The notes under the pieces: model-generated | What the model was told of the DNA's origin: nothing | What the model saw: only the letters and a program-made list of their open reading frames with translations | Databases searched by the model: none | Assembly: GCA_946479825.1 (NCBI GenBank) | Contig: CAMLHU010000031.1 | Coordinates: forward strand, 1 to 12,636 | Reading direction: 5' to 3' | Length of the DNA stretch: 12,636 bases | Origin: an uncultured Gemmatimonadota bacterium | Lineage (GTDB): Bacteria > Gemmatimonadota > Gemmatimonadetes > Gemmatimonadales > GWC2-71-9 | Made by a program: the position numbers and the translations under genes | Shown here: piece by piece, positions 1-6,683 of the stretch | Position numbering within the stretch: the first letter of the stretch is position 1 | Layout: each line of letters starts with the position of its first letter

Positions 1-80
1 GCGCCCCTGCGCCCCTGCGCCCCTGCGCCCCTGCGCCCCTGCGCCCCTGCGCCCCATACGCCCATGCGCCCACGCGCCGA
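1..80. repeat. 8-bp tandem repeat array (GCGCCCCT), decaying
   Basis: Six exact copies of GCGCCCCT occupy 1-48. A seventh unit ends in A instead of T (49-56), and increasingly diverged units follow (TACGCCCA, TGCGCCCA, CGCGCCGA) up to about 80. The array begins at the window edge, so its true length is unknown. It lies about 320 bp beyond the stop codon of the peptidase gene and no credible gene covers it. Short ORFs through it are GC-rich artefacts. Confidence 0.9.
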
Positions 81-121
81 TGTGTCCTGGCCAGCATCGC
101 GAACCGACCAGGACAGCTGGG

Positions 122-162
122 ACCACGGAGGGCACGGAGGAGCACGGAGAGGCACGGAGAAC
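122..162. repeat. 41-bp CACGGAG array (copy 1)
   Basis: Four consecutive units of 11, 10, 10 and 10 bp each contain CACGGAG (ACCACGGAGGG, CACGGAGGAG, CACGGAGAGG, CACGGAGAAC). A second array of the same length and unit layout, with CACGAAG in place of CACGGAG, occurs on the opposite strand at 4222-4262. The shared layout shows that this is a dispersed repeat family and not local low complexity. It sits in the non-coding stretch 1-400 downstream of the peptidase gene. Its function is unknown. Confidence 0.85.
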
Positions 163-243
163 TACAGTGAGAGGTGGGCGACCGACGGGACTCCGTGTGG
201 GGGGCCGGATGTCCGCCGCCCCGCCAAGCCGTTCACGGCGCCA

Positions 244-271
244 TGCCGAGAGGCGGCTTCAGCCGCCGGCA
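244..271. other. GC-rich hairpin in the 1-400 non-coding stretch
   Basis: TGCC (244-247) pairs with GGCA (268-271), and GGCGGC (252-257) pairs with GCCGCC (262-267) around the loop TTCA. GAGA is left as a one-sided bulge. The hairpin lies about 130 bp past the stop codon of the minus-strand peptidase gene. It could help end that transcript, but no U-run follows it on either strand, so a classical intrinsic terminator is not supported. The rest of 163-300 shows no gene or motif that I recognise. Confidence 0.5.
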
Positions 272-303
272 GGGGCGTCGCAATTCGGACCTGGCCTCCC
301 GCT

Positions 304-393
304 CCCCCTCTCCACGAACGTGGCGACCGAAGCGGCCCTTACGAGCGCGAAGCGCGAGTCGGCCGCGAGGAAGTAGGGGGTCGGGGGGTGAGG
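304..393 (+). repeat. Palindromic intergenic repeat carrying the 51-bp module (copy 1)
   Basis: The left half has the CCCCCTCTCCACG core (304-316), followed by CGTGG (319-323). The expected GGAG arm is then interrupted by a 51-bp module (324-374), after which the right arm, ending in GGGGGTGAGG, finishes at 393. The module contains GCGGCC (332-337) paired with GGCCGC (361-366) around an inner GCGC-GAA-GCGC stem. The 64 bp at 311-374 match the reverse complement of 10858-10921 at 62 positions. The left terminal CCTCACCCCC arm is degraded. The right end is 7 bp from the peptidase stop codon at 401. Confidence 0.85.
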
Positions 394-400
394 AATCCGC

Positions 401-2623
401 CTACTTCATCCACCGCTCCAGCCACTCGAAGTTGGCCTGCTGGATCAGCTTGAAGCTCTGGAAGTTGTACGCCGCGCCGTGGTGGCCGGGGGGATAGAGC
501 CGCACCGCGACGTCCTTCCCCGCGTCTGCCGCGGCGGTGAGGAACTGCATCGTGTTGGCCGGGTGGACGTTGTCGTCCATCAGCGAGTGGATCATCAGCA
601 GGTGGCCGGTGAGCCGGTCGGCGAGCTTGACCGCCGAGCTCGAGTCGTACCCCGCCGCGTTGTCGGAGGGGAGGCTCATGTAGCGCTCGGTGTAGATGTC
701 GTCGTAGAGCCGCCAGTCGGTCACGGCGGAGTTGGCGACGCCGACGGTGAAGATGTCGGGGTAGCGCTCCATCGTGTACACGGTGCTGTAGCCGCCGTAG
801 CTGGTGCCGACGATCGCGGCCTTGGAGCCGTCCACGTACGGCAGGGTGCCCAGGTACTTCGCCGCCTCGGCGAAGTCGTGGCTCTCCCACCAGCCGAGGT
901 GCTTGTACACCACCTTCATGAAATCTCGGCCGTAGTTGTTGGTGCCGCGGTTGTTGAGCCCCACCACGATGTAGCCGTGCTGCGCCAGCCACTGGGCGAA
1001 GGTGTTCCCGCCCCAGGAGTTGTACACCTGCTGTGACCCCGGCCCGCCGTAGATGGCGAAGACCATCGGGTAGCGCTTCGTTGAATCGAACGGCTGGGGC
1101 AGCACCAGCGAGCCGTCGAGCCCCACGCCGTCGGTGGTGGTGAAGTGGAAGAGCACGTTGGGCGAATAGGCGTGGCTCTTGACCCACTCCGACACCTTGG
1201 CGTTGTCCTCGAGCTTGCGGAGCATCTTCCCCTTGCCCGCGGTGGTCCAGAGCTCCACCTGCCGCGGGGTCGAGACCGACGACCACCGGTCGAGGTAGTA
1301 CCGGCCGTCGGGGGACATGTCGATCGAATGGGTCCCGGCGGTCGTGGTGATCCGCTGCTTGTGCGAGCCGTCGAACCGGATGCTGTAGAGCTGGCGCTCG
1401 AGCGGCGAGGCCTCGGTCGAGGTGTAGTAGATGGTCTTGGCCTTCGCGTCGGTGCCCTCGATCCGGGTGACGCTCCACTTCCCCTTGGTGACCTGCCCCA
1501 GGAGCTTGCCGCTGTAGTCGTAGCGGTAGATGTGCTGGAAGCCGTCGCGGTCGGAGAGCCAGAAGAACTCGTGGCTCCCGGCCGGGAACGAGAGCATGTC
1601 CTGCACGCCGGCGTAGAAGTCGAAGACGTCGATCCACGCGCTCGACGTGTCGCTCATCACCAGCCGCTTGCCGCCGGTGGTGACGTCGAAGAAGAACAGC
1701 TTCATCGCGTTATGGTGGCGGTTGAGCGTCACCATCGCGAGGGTGTCGGGGCGGCTGGTCCAGTAGAGCCGGGGGATGTAGGTGTCGGGATCGAGCCCCG
1801 GGTCGAGCCAGACCCGCTTGCCGGTCCGCACGTCGGAGACGCCGACCCGGACGTGGGCGTTGGAGTCGCCGGGCAGGGGGATGCGGATGGTGTCCCACAC
1901 CGGGTGGATCCCCGAGAGGTCGGAGTACTGGCCCACCGGCTCGGGGTTCTCGTCGAGCTGCCAGTAGGCGATGTACCGGTCGTCGGGCGACCAGTTCCAG
2001 GCCTGCGCCAGCCCGAACTCCTCCTCGTACACCCAGTCGAAGTGCCCGTCATAGACGCCGGGGCGCGCGTCGGTGGTGAGCCGGGTCTCCTTCTGCGCGG
2101 CGAGGTCGTACACGTACATGTCGCCGTCGCGCTCGAAGCCCAGCGTCTTCCCGTCGTGCGACAGCTCCGCCGTGCGGGCACCCTTGGCCGCCGGGACCAT
2201 CGCGCCGTCGGCCAGGGAATAGACGTAGTAGTCGGCGGTGCCGGAGCGGCGGTAGATCTGCTTGAAGTTGGTCTGGAAGACCAGGTGCTTCGAGTCGGCC
2301 GACCACTGGAAGCCGCCGTAGCTGAACGGCGTGTCGGTGCCCGGGAAGGTGTGCCCGTGCGCGGTGAAGAGGAGCGTGTCGGCGCCGGTGGCGGGGTCGG
2401 TGGCGCGGATCTCCTGGCCGTTCTGTCCGCGGGCGATGTAGGAGTACCGGGCGCCGCCGTCGATCCAGTTGACGTTGGCGGGGCCGTTGGCGCCGTTGAG
2501 GGCCTGGCCCGAGCGGAGGGCCTCGTCGAGCGAGGCGAACCGGGCCTTCTCCTGCGCCGCCGCGGGGAGGGTCAGGAGTGCGCTGGCCAGCAGGGTCAGC
2601 GTGAGCGAACGGGTGCTGCGCAT
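401..2623 (-). CDS. Secreted dipeptidyl-peptidase IV-like serine peptidase (S9B)
   Basis: 740 aa. DPP-IV enzymes remove N-terminal dipeptides, often Xaa-Pro, from peptides outside the cytoplasm. A Sec signal peptide is visible (MRSTRSLTLTLLASALLTLP, cut near AAAQ at 24). The middle is a beta-propeller (about 60-480) with the DWVYEEEFG motif at 196-204, whose Glu201 and Glu202 correspond to the DPP-IV glutamate pair that anchors the substrate N-terminus. The C-terminal alpha/beta-hydrolase domain has GTSYGG with nucleophile Ser608, Asp683 in MDDNVH and His715 in GHHG, a complete triad. Length is normal for the family. The ATG at 2623 puts the signal peptide at the N-terminus; GAGG lies about 10 nt upstream, a weak and rather distant RBS. 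A 163-bp gap holding a double hairpin separates it from the upstream oxidoreductase gene, so it may be a separate unit. Exact peptide specificity is not readable. Confidence 0.95.
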   Translation of the reverse strand: MRSTRSLTLTLLASALLTLPAAAQEKARFASLDEALRSGQALNGANGPANVNWIDGGARYSYIARGQNGQEIRATDPATGADTLLFTAHGHTFPGTDTPFSYGGFQWSADSKHLVFQTNFKQIYRRSGTADYYVYSLADGAMVPAAKGARTAELSHDGKTLGFERDGDMYVYDLAAQKETRLTTDARPGVYDGHFDWVYEEEFGLAQAWNWSPDDRYIAYWQLDENPEPVGQYSDLSGIHPVWDTIRIPLPGDSNAHVRVGVSDVRTGKRVWLDPGLDPDTYIPRLYWTSRPDTLAMVTLNRHHNAMKLFFFDVTTGGKRLVMSDTSSAWIDVFDFYAGVQDMLSFPAGSHEFFWLSDRDGFQHIYRYDYSGKLLGQVTKGKWSVTRIEGTDAKAKTIYYTSTEASPLERQLYSIRFDGSHKQRITTTAGTHSIDMSPDGRYYLDRWSSVSTPRQVELWTTAGKGKMLRKLEDNAKVSEWVKSHAYSPNVLFHFTTTDGVGLDGSLVLPQPFDSTKRYPMVFAIYGGPGSQQVYNSWGGNTFAQWLAQHGYIVVGLNNRGTNNYGRDFMKVVYKHLGWWESHDFAEAAKYLGTLPYVDGSKAAIVGTSYGGYSTVYTMERYPDIFTVGVANSAVTDWRLYDDIYTERYMSLPSDNAAGYDSSSAVKLADRLTGHLLMIHSLMDDNVHPANTMQFLTAAADAGKDVAVRLYPPGHHGAAYNFQSFKLIQQANFEWLERWMK

Positions 2624-2690
2624 CGGGGAGGTCCCTCGGTTGGGGGTCGAGCTATGGATACGGGTAGTCCAGTTCGGAAGTTGCGCCTCG

Positions 2691-2786
2691 CCTCACCCCC
2701 CAACCCCCTCCCCATACAATGGGGAGGGGGAGCTCGTCCGGTCATTCCCCCTCTCCGTTATACGGAGAGGGGGACAGGGGGTGAGG
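2691..2786. repeat. Palindromic intergenic repeat, tandem double hairpin
   Basis: CCTCACCCCC (2691-2700) and GGGGGTGAGG (2777-2786) bound two perfect hairpins. The first is CCCCCTCCCCAT (2704-2715) paired with ATGGGGAGGGGG (2719-2730), loop ACA. The second is CCCCCTCTCCGT (2747-2758) paired with ACGGAGAGGGGG (2762-2773), loop TAT. It looks like two copies of the family fused after losing their inner arms. It abuts the oxidoreductase stop codon (2787-2789) and lies upstream of the peptidase start, so it could act as a transcript-end or insulating structure. No U-run follows, so a standard terminator is not shown. Confidence 0.88.
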
Positions 2787-4031
2787 CTACGGCCGCCAGG
2801 TGCCCTTGGCCACCTTCGGCACGAAGCGGTCCACGGCGCCCGGCGAATACGACAGCGTCTTCCCCTGCTCGGCGCTCTTGTACGCGGTCATCAGGAGCCG
2901 CACCACATCCAGCCCGTCGTCCCAGGTGAGCCGGGGCTTTTCCTTCCCCTGGAACACCCGGACGAAGTGCCGGTTCTCCGCCTCGTAGCCGTACGCCATC
3001 GCTTCGTTCGCGACGACGGGCATCAGCCCCATCTCCGCGTTCTGCTTTTCCACCAGGTCCTCGCCGCTCTTCCCCTGCACCTCGCGGCTGAAGAAGAGCT
3101 TGAGCCCGGCGTCGAGCGTGTTCCAGCTCATCGAATACTCGGGCCCGAGGAGCTCCGCCGAGAGCCGGAGTCCGGCGCCGACGAACGACCAGCTGGTGCT
3201 CGCCTCGCCCAGGACGGTGAGCCCTTCGGGGGTCTCGAACTCGACGGTAAGGCTCGCGAAGTCCTCGGACGGTGCCTTGGCGTAGTTGACCTGCGGGCCC
3301 ATCATCTCGCGCAGCTTCCGCACGTACGACGGCCGGCTCCACTTGAGCGACGCGATGTGCGCCGTCACCCGCTTCACCTTGAGCGTCCGGAGCGATTGGC
3401 CCGGCTCGGTGAGGAGGTGCCGGACGACCAGCGCCGAGTGGCACATCATGTCGTTGAGGACGCCGCCGCCCTGGAGCTTCCCCTGCCAGAACCACGGCAT
3501 ATGCGGTCCGGAGTGCTCCTCGGCGGCGCGGGCCAGGTAGGGGCGGCCGGTGAGCTTGGCGCCGCGGGCCCAGATGATGTTCTTGCCGTGCTCCACCTGC
3601 GGCGCGAAGAACTGGTTCTCGAGGTAGCCGTGCCGGATCCCCGCCGACTTGACCAGCGCCAGCACCTGCTTCGCCTCGGCGACGTTGCGGGCGAGGGGCT
3701 TTTCGCAGGCGATCCCCTTGAGCGTGCCCTTGCCGCGGACGATCGTGTCGGTCAGCTCCTCGACGTTCTCGATGCGGGCCTGGTTGGGGCCGCAGAGCCA
3801 GATCGCGTCGATGGCGGGGTCGGCCACCATCTGGGCGATGGACTTGTAGGCGCGGGCGGGGCCCAGGTCGAGGCTTCGCGCGTAGGCCGCGGCCGCGGTG
3901 GCGTTCTTGCTGTTGGGGCTCCAGACGCCGCGGATCTCGCAGTCGCGGACCGCCTGGAACGCCTGGATATGGAAGCGGGCGTTGAAGCCCGAGCCGATGA
4001 AGCCGATGCCGAGGGGAGCGTGCGAGGGCAT
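2787..4031 (-). CDS. Gfo/Idh/MocA family NAD(P)-dependent oxidoreductase
   Basis: 414 aa. Members oxidise or reduce hydroxyl/keto groups of sugars, inositols and glycosides with NAD(P). The N-terminal Rossmann fold has GFIGSGFNA (residues 10-18) as dinucleotide loop. The family EKP motif is Glu110-Lys111-Pro112 (CEKPLARN), and the catalytic-type segment GGGVLNDMMCHSAL (188-201) offers Asp194 and His198. The C-terminal half is the alpha/beta substrate domain. No signal or Tat motif is visible, so the protein should be cytoplasmic, unlike the exported proteins nearby. The ATG at 4031 places the Rossmann fold properly; no Shine-Dalgarno is seen because a 7-bp repeat array abuts it. A 324-bp repeat-filled gap separates it from the upstream dehydrogenase pair. 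Given DUF1080 and GMC neighbours, a keto-sugar or glycoside 3-oxidoreductase is plausible, but the substrate is not readable. Confidence 0.93.
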   Translation of the reverse strand: MPSHAPLGIGFIGSGFNARFHIQAFQAVRDCEIRGVWSPNSKNATAAAAYARSLDLGPARAYKSIAQMVADPAIDAIWLCGPNQARIENVEELTDTIVRGKGTLKGIACEKPLARNVAEAKQVLALVKSAGIRHGYLENQFFAPQVEHGKNIIWARGAKLTGRPYLARAAEEHSGPHMPWFWQGKLQGGGVLNDMMCHSALVVRHLLTEPGQSLRTLKVKRVTAHIASLKWSRPSYVRKLREMMGPQVNYAKAPSEDFASLTVEFETPEGLTVLGEASTSWSFVGAGLRLSAELLGPEYSMSWNTLDAGLKLFFSREVQGKSGEDLVEKQNAEMGLMPVVANEAMAYGYEAENRHFVRVFQGKEKPRLTWDDGLDVVRLLMTAYKSAEQGKTLSYSPGAVDRFVPKVAKGTWRP

Positions 4032-4032
4032 G

Positions 4033-4074
4033 ACGGTGAACGGTGAAGGGTGAACGGGGACCAGTGAACGGGAT
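4033..4074. repeat. Degenerate 7-bp tandem array (ACGGTGA) at the oxidoreductase start
   Basis: Six 7-bp units can be laid end to end: ACGGTGA, ACGGTGA, AGGGTGA, ACGGGGA, CCAGTGA, ACGGGAT. The array begins one base outside the ATG at 4029-4031. Read on the coding strand it is a TCACCGT-type array that fills the place where a Shine-Dalgarno would be. It is the first recognisable element of the 324-bp gap 4032-4355. Confidence 0.8.
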
Positions 4075-4137
4075 CGGAAGGCGGGAGGGCGGGGAAAGGT
4101 TACGGGGCCGAGCCGGAGAACTCAAGGCGGACGTTCT

Positions 4138-4172
4138 CCTCACCCCCGGCCCCTCTCCCCGCGGGAGAGGGG
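4138..4172. repeat. Palindromic intergenic repeat, half element
   Basis: The CCTCACCCCC arm (4138-4147) is followed by a perfect 10-bp hairpin, CCCCTCTCCC (4150-4159) paired with GGGAGAGGGG (4163-4172), loop CGC. The expected right arm GGGGGTGAGG is absent, so this is a truncated member of the family seen at 2691, 6684 and elsewhere. It lies in the gap between the dehydrogenase pair and the Gfo/Idh/MocA gene. Confidence 0.82.
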
Positions 4173-4221
4173 AGCATCGCCACCGGGTGCGGGGCCGGTC
4201 AGCTCACCCACATCAATGGCA

Positions 4222-4262
4222 GTTCTTCGTGCCTCTTCGTGTCCCTTCGTGCCCTTCGTGGT
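4222..4262. repeat. 41-bp CACGAAG array (copy 2, inverted)
   Basis: On the minus strand this reads as four units: ACCACGAAGGG, CACGAAGGGA, CACGAAGAGG, CACGAAGAAC. Length and unit layout match 122-162, with nearly all differences being G to A inside the CACGGAG core. It lies in the 4032-4355 non-coding gap. Function is unknown. The neighbouring stretch 4263-4307 shows nothing I can name. Confidence 0.85.
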
Positions 4263-4307
4263 TCAAGCTGTCCTACGCCGATCGAGATCAGTGCCTTCGC
4301 GCAGCAG

Positions 4308-4356
4308 CGACCCACGACCCACGTCCAACGACCAACGACCAACGACCAACGACCCT
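4308..4356. repeat. 7-bp tandem array (CGACCAA/CGACCCA) at the stop of the small subunit
   Basis: Seven 7-bp units run without a gap: two CGACCCA, CGTCCAA, three CGACCAA, and CGACCCT. The last base is the first base of the complement of the TGA stop codon (4356-4358) of the subunit 3-like gene. A related array of inverse orientation (GGTCGTG-type) lies at the start of the partner GMC gene at 6639-6680, so the two-gene cassette is framed by related arrays pointing in opposite directions. Confidence 0.87.
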
Positions 4357-4943
4357 CAGTAATGCACCCCCAGCCGCTGCAGCACCGCGTCCGGGCATCC
4401 CTTCCACTCCGGCACGAAGGTGTTGCCCTTGTACTGCAGGTCCTCGACCCCCATCCGGCTCGAGTAGAAGCCGCTGGCGGTGAGGTCGCGGAAGGCGTTG
4501 AAGAACTTGACCCCGTCCTTCATCGCCGCCGGCGCCTTGGCGGGATACGCGATGTCGTCGAGCAGGGCGGTGCGCTGCGCCCCGGTGGCGCGCACGAAGG
4601 TCACCTTGCTTCGCCGCTTCGACTCGGCGTCGAGCCAGGCGAGCCCGGCGCGCATCCACTTCTGCTCGTCGGGGTAGTGGACCAGGATGAAGTCCATGAA
4701 CTCCGGCACCTTGGCGTCGGTGGCGCTGCCGGAGGTGTCGTCCTTCGGGATGATGAGGTCGGCCAGCACCCGCACCGTGGCGAACTCGTGCGCGGTGAAG
4801 AACGCCGGCGTGAACGGCGCGGCCAGCGTCGCGTGGGCGTCGCGCATCGCTCGGCCGACGGCGCCGGGTGCGATCGAGCTGAGCGGCGCCGCGGCGGCGA
4901 GAAGGGCCACCGCCTCGCGGCGGGAGAGCTTGCGGTCGGTCAC
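4356..4943 (-). CDS. Gluconate 2-dehydrogenase subunit 3-like small subunit, Tat signal
   Basis: 195 aa. In the gluconate 2-dehydrogenase and bacterial FAD-sugar dehydrogenase families, a small subunit of this type carries the Tat signal and escorts the flavoprotein subunit, which has none, across the inner membrane. Here residues 5-25 give KLSRREAVALLAAAAPL, a twin-arginine leader (Arg8-Arg9). The body has the family look (FTAHEFATVRVLADLIIPKDDTSG, about 50-72, and a C-terminal FFNAFRDLTASGFYSS stretch). The GTG start at 4943 overlaps the GMC stop codon by 4 nt (GTGA), and AGGGGG lies 4 nt upstream, so translational coupling is likely. The product is probably a dedicated partner of the GMC enzyme. 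No heme CXXCH motif is present and no cytochrome c gene is adjacent. Confidence 0.88.
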   Translation of the reverse strand: MTDRKLSRREAVALLAAAAPLSSIAPGAVGRAMRDAHATLAAPFTPAFFTAHEFATVRVLADLIIPKDDTSGSATDAKVPEFMDFILVHYPDEQKWMRAGLAWLDAESKRRSKVTFVRATGAQRTALLDDIAYPAKAPAAMKDGVKFFNAFRDLTASGFYSSRMGVEDLQYKGNTFVPEWKGCPDAVLQRLGVHY

Positions 4944-6634
4944 AGGGCCCCCTGCTTCATCTGGTCGGCGATGTAGTCACAGGTGCGCCACGCGAGCGCC
5001 AGGATGGACCAGGTCGGGTTCTTGTCGGCCTGGGAGACGAACGGCGCGCCGTCGGTCACGAACAGGTTCTTCACGTCGTGCGCCTGGCAGTGGGCGTTGA
5101 GCACGGAGGTGTTGGGGTCGTTCCCCATCCGCGCGCCGCCCAGCTCGTGGATGATGCTCCCCCCCGAGCTGATCCCGTACCCCTGTTCCTTCGTGGGCAT
5201 CGGATCCCAGACCTCGCCCCCCATCTCGTGGATCAGGGCGCGGAAGGTCTCCTGCATGTGCTTCACCTGGTTGTACTCGTGGTCGCTCCACTTCCAGTGG
5301 AAGCGGAGCACCGGGATGCCGTACTTGTCCTTCTTCTCCGGGTCGATCTCGCAGTAGCTGTCGTCGTTGGGGATCATCTCCCCGCGCCCCGAGAAGCCCA
5401 CGGTGGTGCCGTAGAAGTCGCGGTAGGACTGCTTGAGCTTGGCGCCGTAGCCGCCGCCGCCGGGGTAGCGCTGGATCCCGCCCATGAAGCCGTACGACGG
5501 CACCCCGCGCCCGCCCCAGACCTCGATGTGGTAGCCGCGCGGGAAGTCGAGCTTCGCGTTGTCGAGCCACCAGGGGCAGTACACGTGGTTGCCGCCGACG
5601 CCGTCCTCGTTGTGCGGCAGGTTATGCGCCAGCTTGGGGATGAACCCCGCCACGTCGCTGCCGGTGGTGTCGGTGATGTACTTGCCGACCACGCCGCTCG
5701 AGTTGGCGAGCCCGTGCGGGAAGTGATTGGACTTCGAGTTGAGCAGGATGCGCGAGGTCTCGAGCGCGCTCGCCGCGAGCACCACCACCCGGGCGCGCAC
5801 GTGCTCGTCCTGGCCGGTGCGCTTGTTGATGAAGCTCACCCCGGTGGCCCGGCCGTCGGGGCCCACGGTCACCTCGCGCACCATGCAGTGGGTGCGGAGC
5901 GTGAGGTTGCCGGTGGCGTGCGCCGGCGGGAAGAGCACGTTGGTGGAGGTGAAGTTGGCGTTGACCGCGCACCCGCGATTGCACTGGCCGCAGTAGTGGC
6001 ACGAGGCGCGCCCGTTGAGCGGCTTGGTGAGGATCGAGAGCCGAGCGGGGATGCAGGTGACGCCCAGCTTGTCGGCCGCCTGCTTGACCAGGAGCTCGTA
6101 GCAGCGCGGGCGCGGCGCCGGGAGGAAATGGCCGTCGGGGGCGTTGTGCAGCCCCTCGTTGCTGCCGAAGACGCCGATCAGGTCGTCGATGCGGTCGTAG
6201 TAGGGCGCGATGTCGTCGTAGCTGATCGGCCAGTCGTCGCCCAGGCCGTCGAGCGTCTTGCGCCGGAAGTCGTCAGGGCCGAACCGGAGGGAGATGCGCC
6301 CCCAGTGGTTGGTGCGGCCGCCGACCATCCGGGCGCGCCACCAGTCGAACCGCGTGCCCGGCGCCTTGGTGTAGGGCTCGCCCGGGATCTCCCACCCGCC
6401 GATGCAGGCGTCGAATTCCCCGAAGGGCCGCTCGTCGGTGCTCGCCCCTCGGCGCGGAGACTGATAGGGCCAGGTGAGCATCTTGCTGTCGCGCAGGTTG
6501 TCCCAGTCCTGGCCGGCCTCGAGGACCAGCACCTTGGCGCCGGCGTGCGTCAGGGCGTAGGCGCTCATCCCGCCGCCGGCGCCGGAGCCGACGATGACGA
6601 CGTCGTATTCGGTGGGTTTGGTATGGATGTTCAT
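4940..6634 (-). CDS. GMC family FAD-dependent sugar dehydrogenase, catalytic subunit
   Basis: 564 aa. GMC enzymes oxidise alcohols and sugars with FAD. The FAD-binding loop GSGAGG is at residues 16-21 (YDVVIVGSGAGGG) and an acidic strand end follows at Glu39. The conserved GGRTNHWGRISLRF is at 105-118. His496 (IIHELGGARMG) and Asn539 (DKNPTWS) match the GMC catalytic His/Asn pair. Cys212, Cys215, Cys218 and Cys222 form CX2CX2CX3C, a likely Fe-S site resembling the cysteine cluster of bacterial FAD-glucose dehydrogenases. There is no signal peptide, consistent with export by the Tat-bearing small subunit encoded next. The ATG at 6634 is set by the FAD fold; a 7-bp array lies just upstream and no Shine-Dalgarno is seen. 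The substrate is unproven: DUF1080 and sugar-enzyme neighbours favour glycoside C3 oxidation over gluconate oxidation. Confidence 0.93.
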   Translation of the reverse strand: MNIHTKPTEYDVVIVGSGAGGGMSAYALTHAGAKVLVLEAGQDWDNLRDSKMLTWPYQSPRRGASTDERPFGEFDACIGGWEIPGEPYTKAPGTRFDWWRARMVGGRTNHWGRISLRFGPDDFRRKTLDGLGDDWPISYDDIAPYYDRIDDLIGVFGSNEGLHNAPDGHFLPAPRPRCYELLVKQAADKLGVTCIPARLSILTKPLNGRASCHYCGQCNRGCAVNANFTSTNVLFPPAHATGNLTLRTHCMVREVTVGPDGRATGVSFINKRTGQDEHVRARVVVLAASALETSRILLNSKSNHFPHGLANSSGVVGKYITDTTGSDVAGFIPKLAHNLPHNEDGVGGNHVYCPWWLDNAKLDFPRGYHIEVWGGRGVPSYGFMGGIQRYPGGGGYGAKLKQSYRDFYGTTVGFSGRGEMIPNDDSYCEIDPEKKDKYGIPVLRFHWKWSDHEYNQVKHMQETFRALIHEMGGEVWDPMPTKEQGYGISSGGSIIHELGGARMGNDPNTSVLNAHCQAHDVKNLFVTDGAPFVSQADKNPTWSILALAWRTCDYIADQMKQGAL

Positions 6635-6638
6635 ATGG

Positions 6639-6680
6639 GGTCGTTGGTCGTGAGTCGTGGGTCGTGGGTCGTTGGTCTCG
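6639..6680. repeat. 7-bp tandem array (GGTCGTG/GGTCGTT) upstream of the GMC gene
   Basis: Six 7-bp units: GGTCGTT, GGTCGTG, AGTCGTG, GGTCGTG, GGTCGTT, GGTCTCG. The array begins four bases outside the ATG of the GMC gene (6632-6634) and runs almost to the palindromic repeat at 6684. On the coding strand it is a CGACCCA-type array, so the leader of the transcript is built of repeats and lacks a visible Shine-Dalgarno. Confidence 0.85.
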
Positions 6681-6683
6681 GGT

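Noticed and set aside
1..80. CRISPR array at the left edge
   Set aside because: Units are contiguous 8-mers with no spacers, and no cas genes are present. It is a simple tandem repeat.
1145..4046. Plus-strand open frames of 594 and 525 aa opposite the peptidase and Gfo/Idh/MocA genes
   Set aside because: Low-complexity composition, no motifs, and they run through intergenic repeats. They are shadows of the true minus-strand genes.
2758..4143. 461-aa minus-strand frame overlapping the Gfo/Idh/MocA gene
   Set aside because: Different frame of the same strand, Arg/Pro-rich, with no Rossmann motif. The 414-aa frame carries GFIGSGFNA and EKP.
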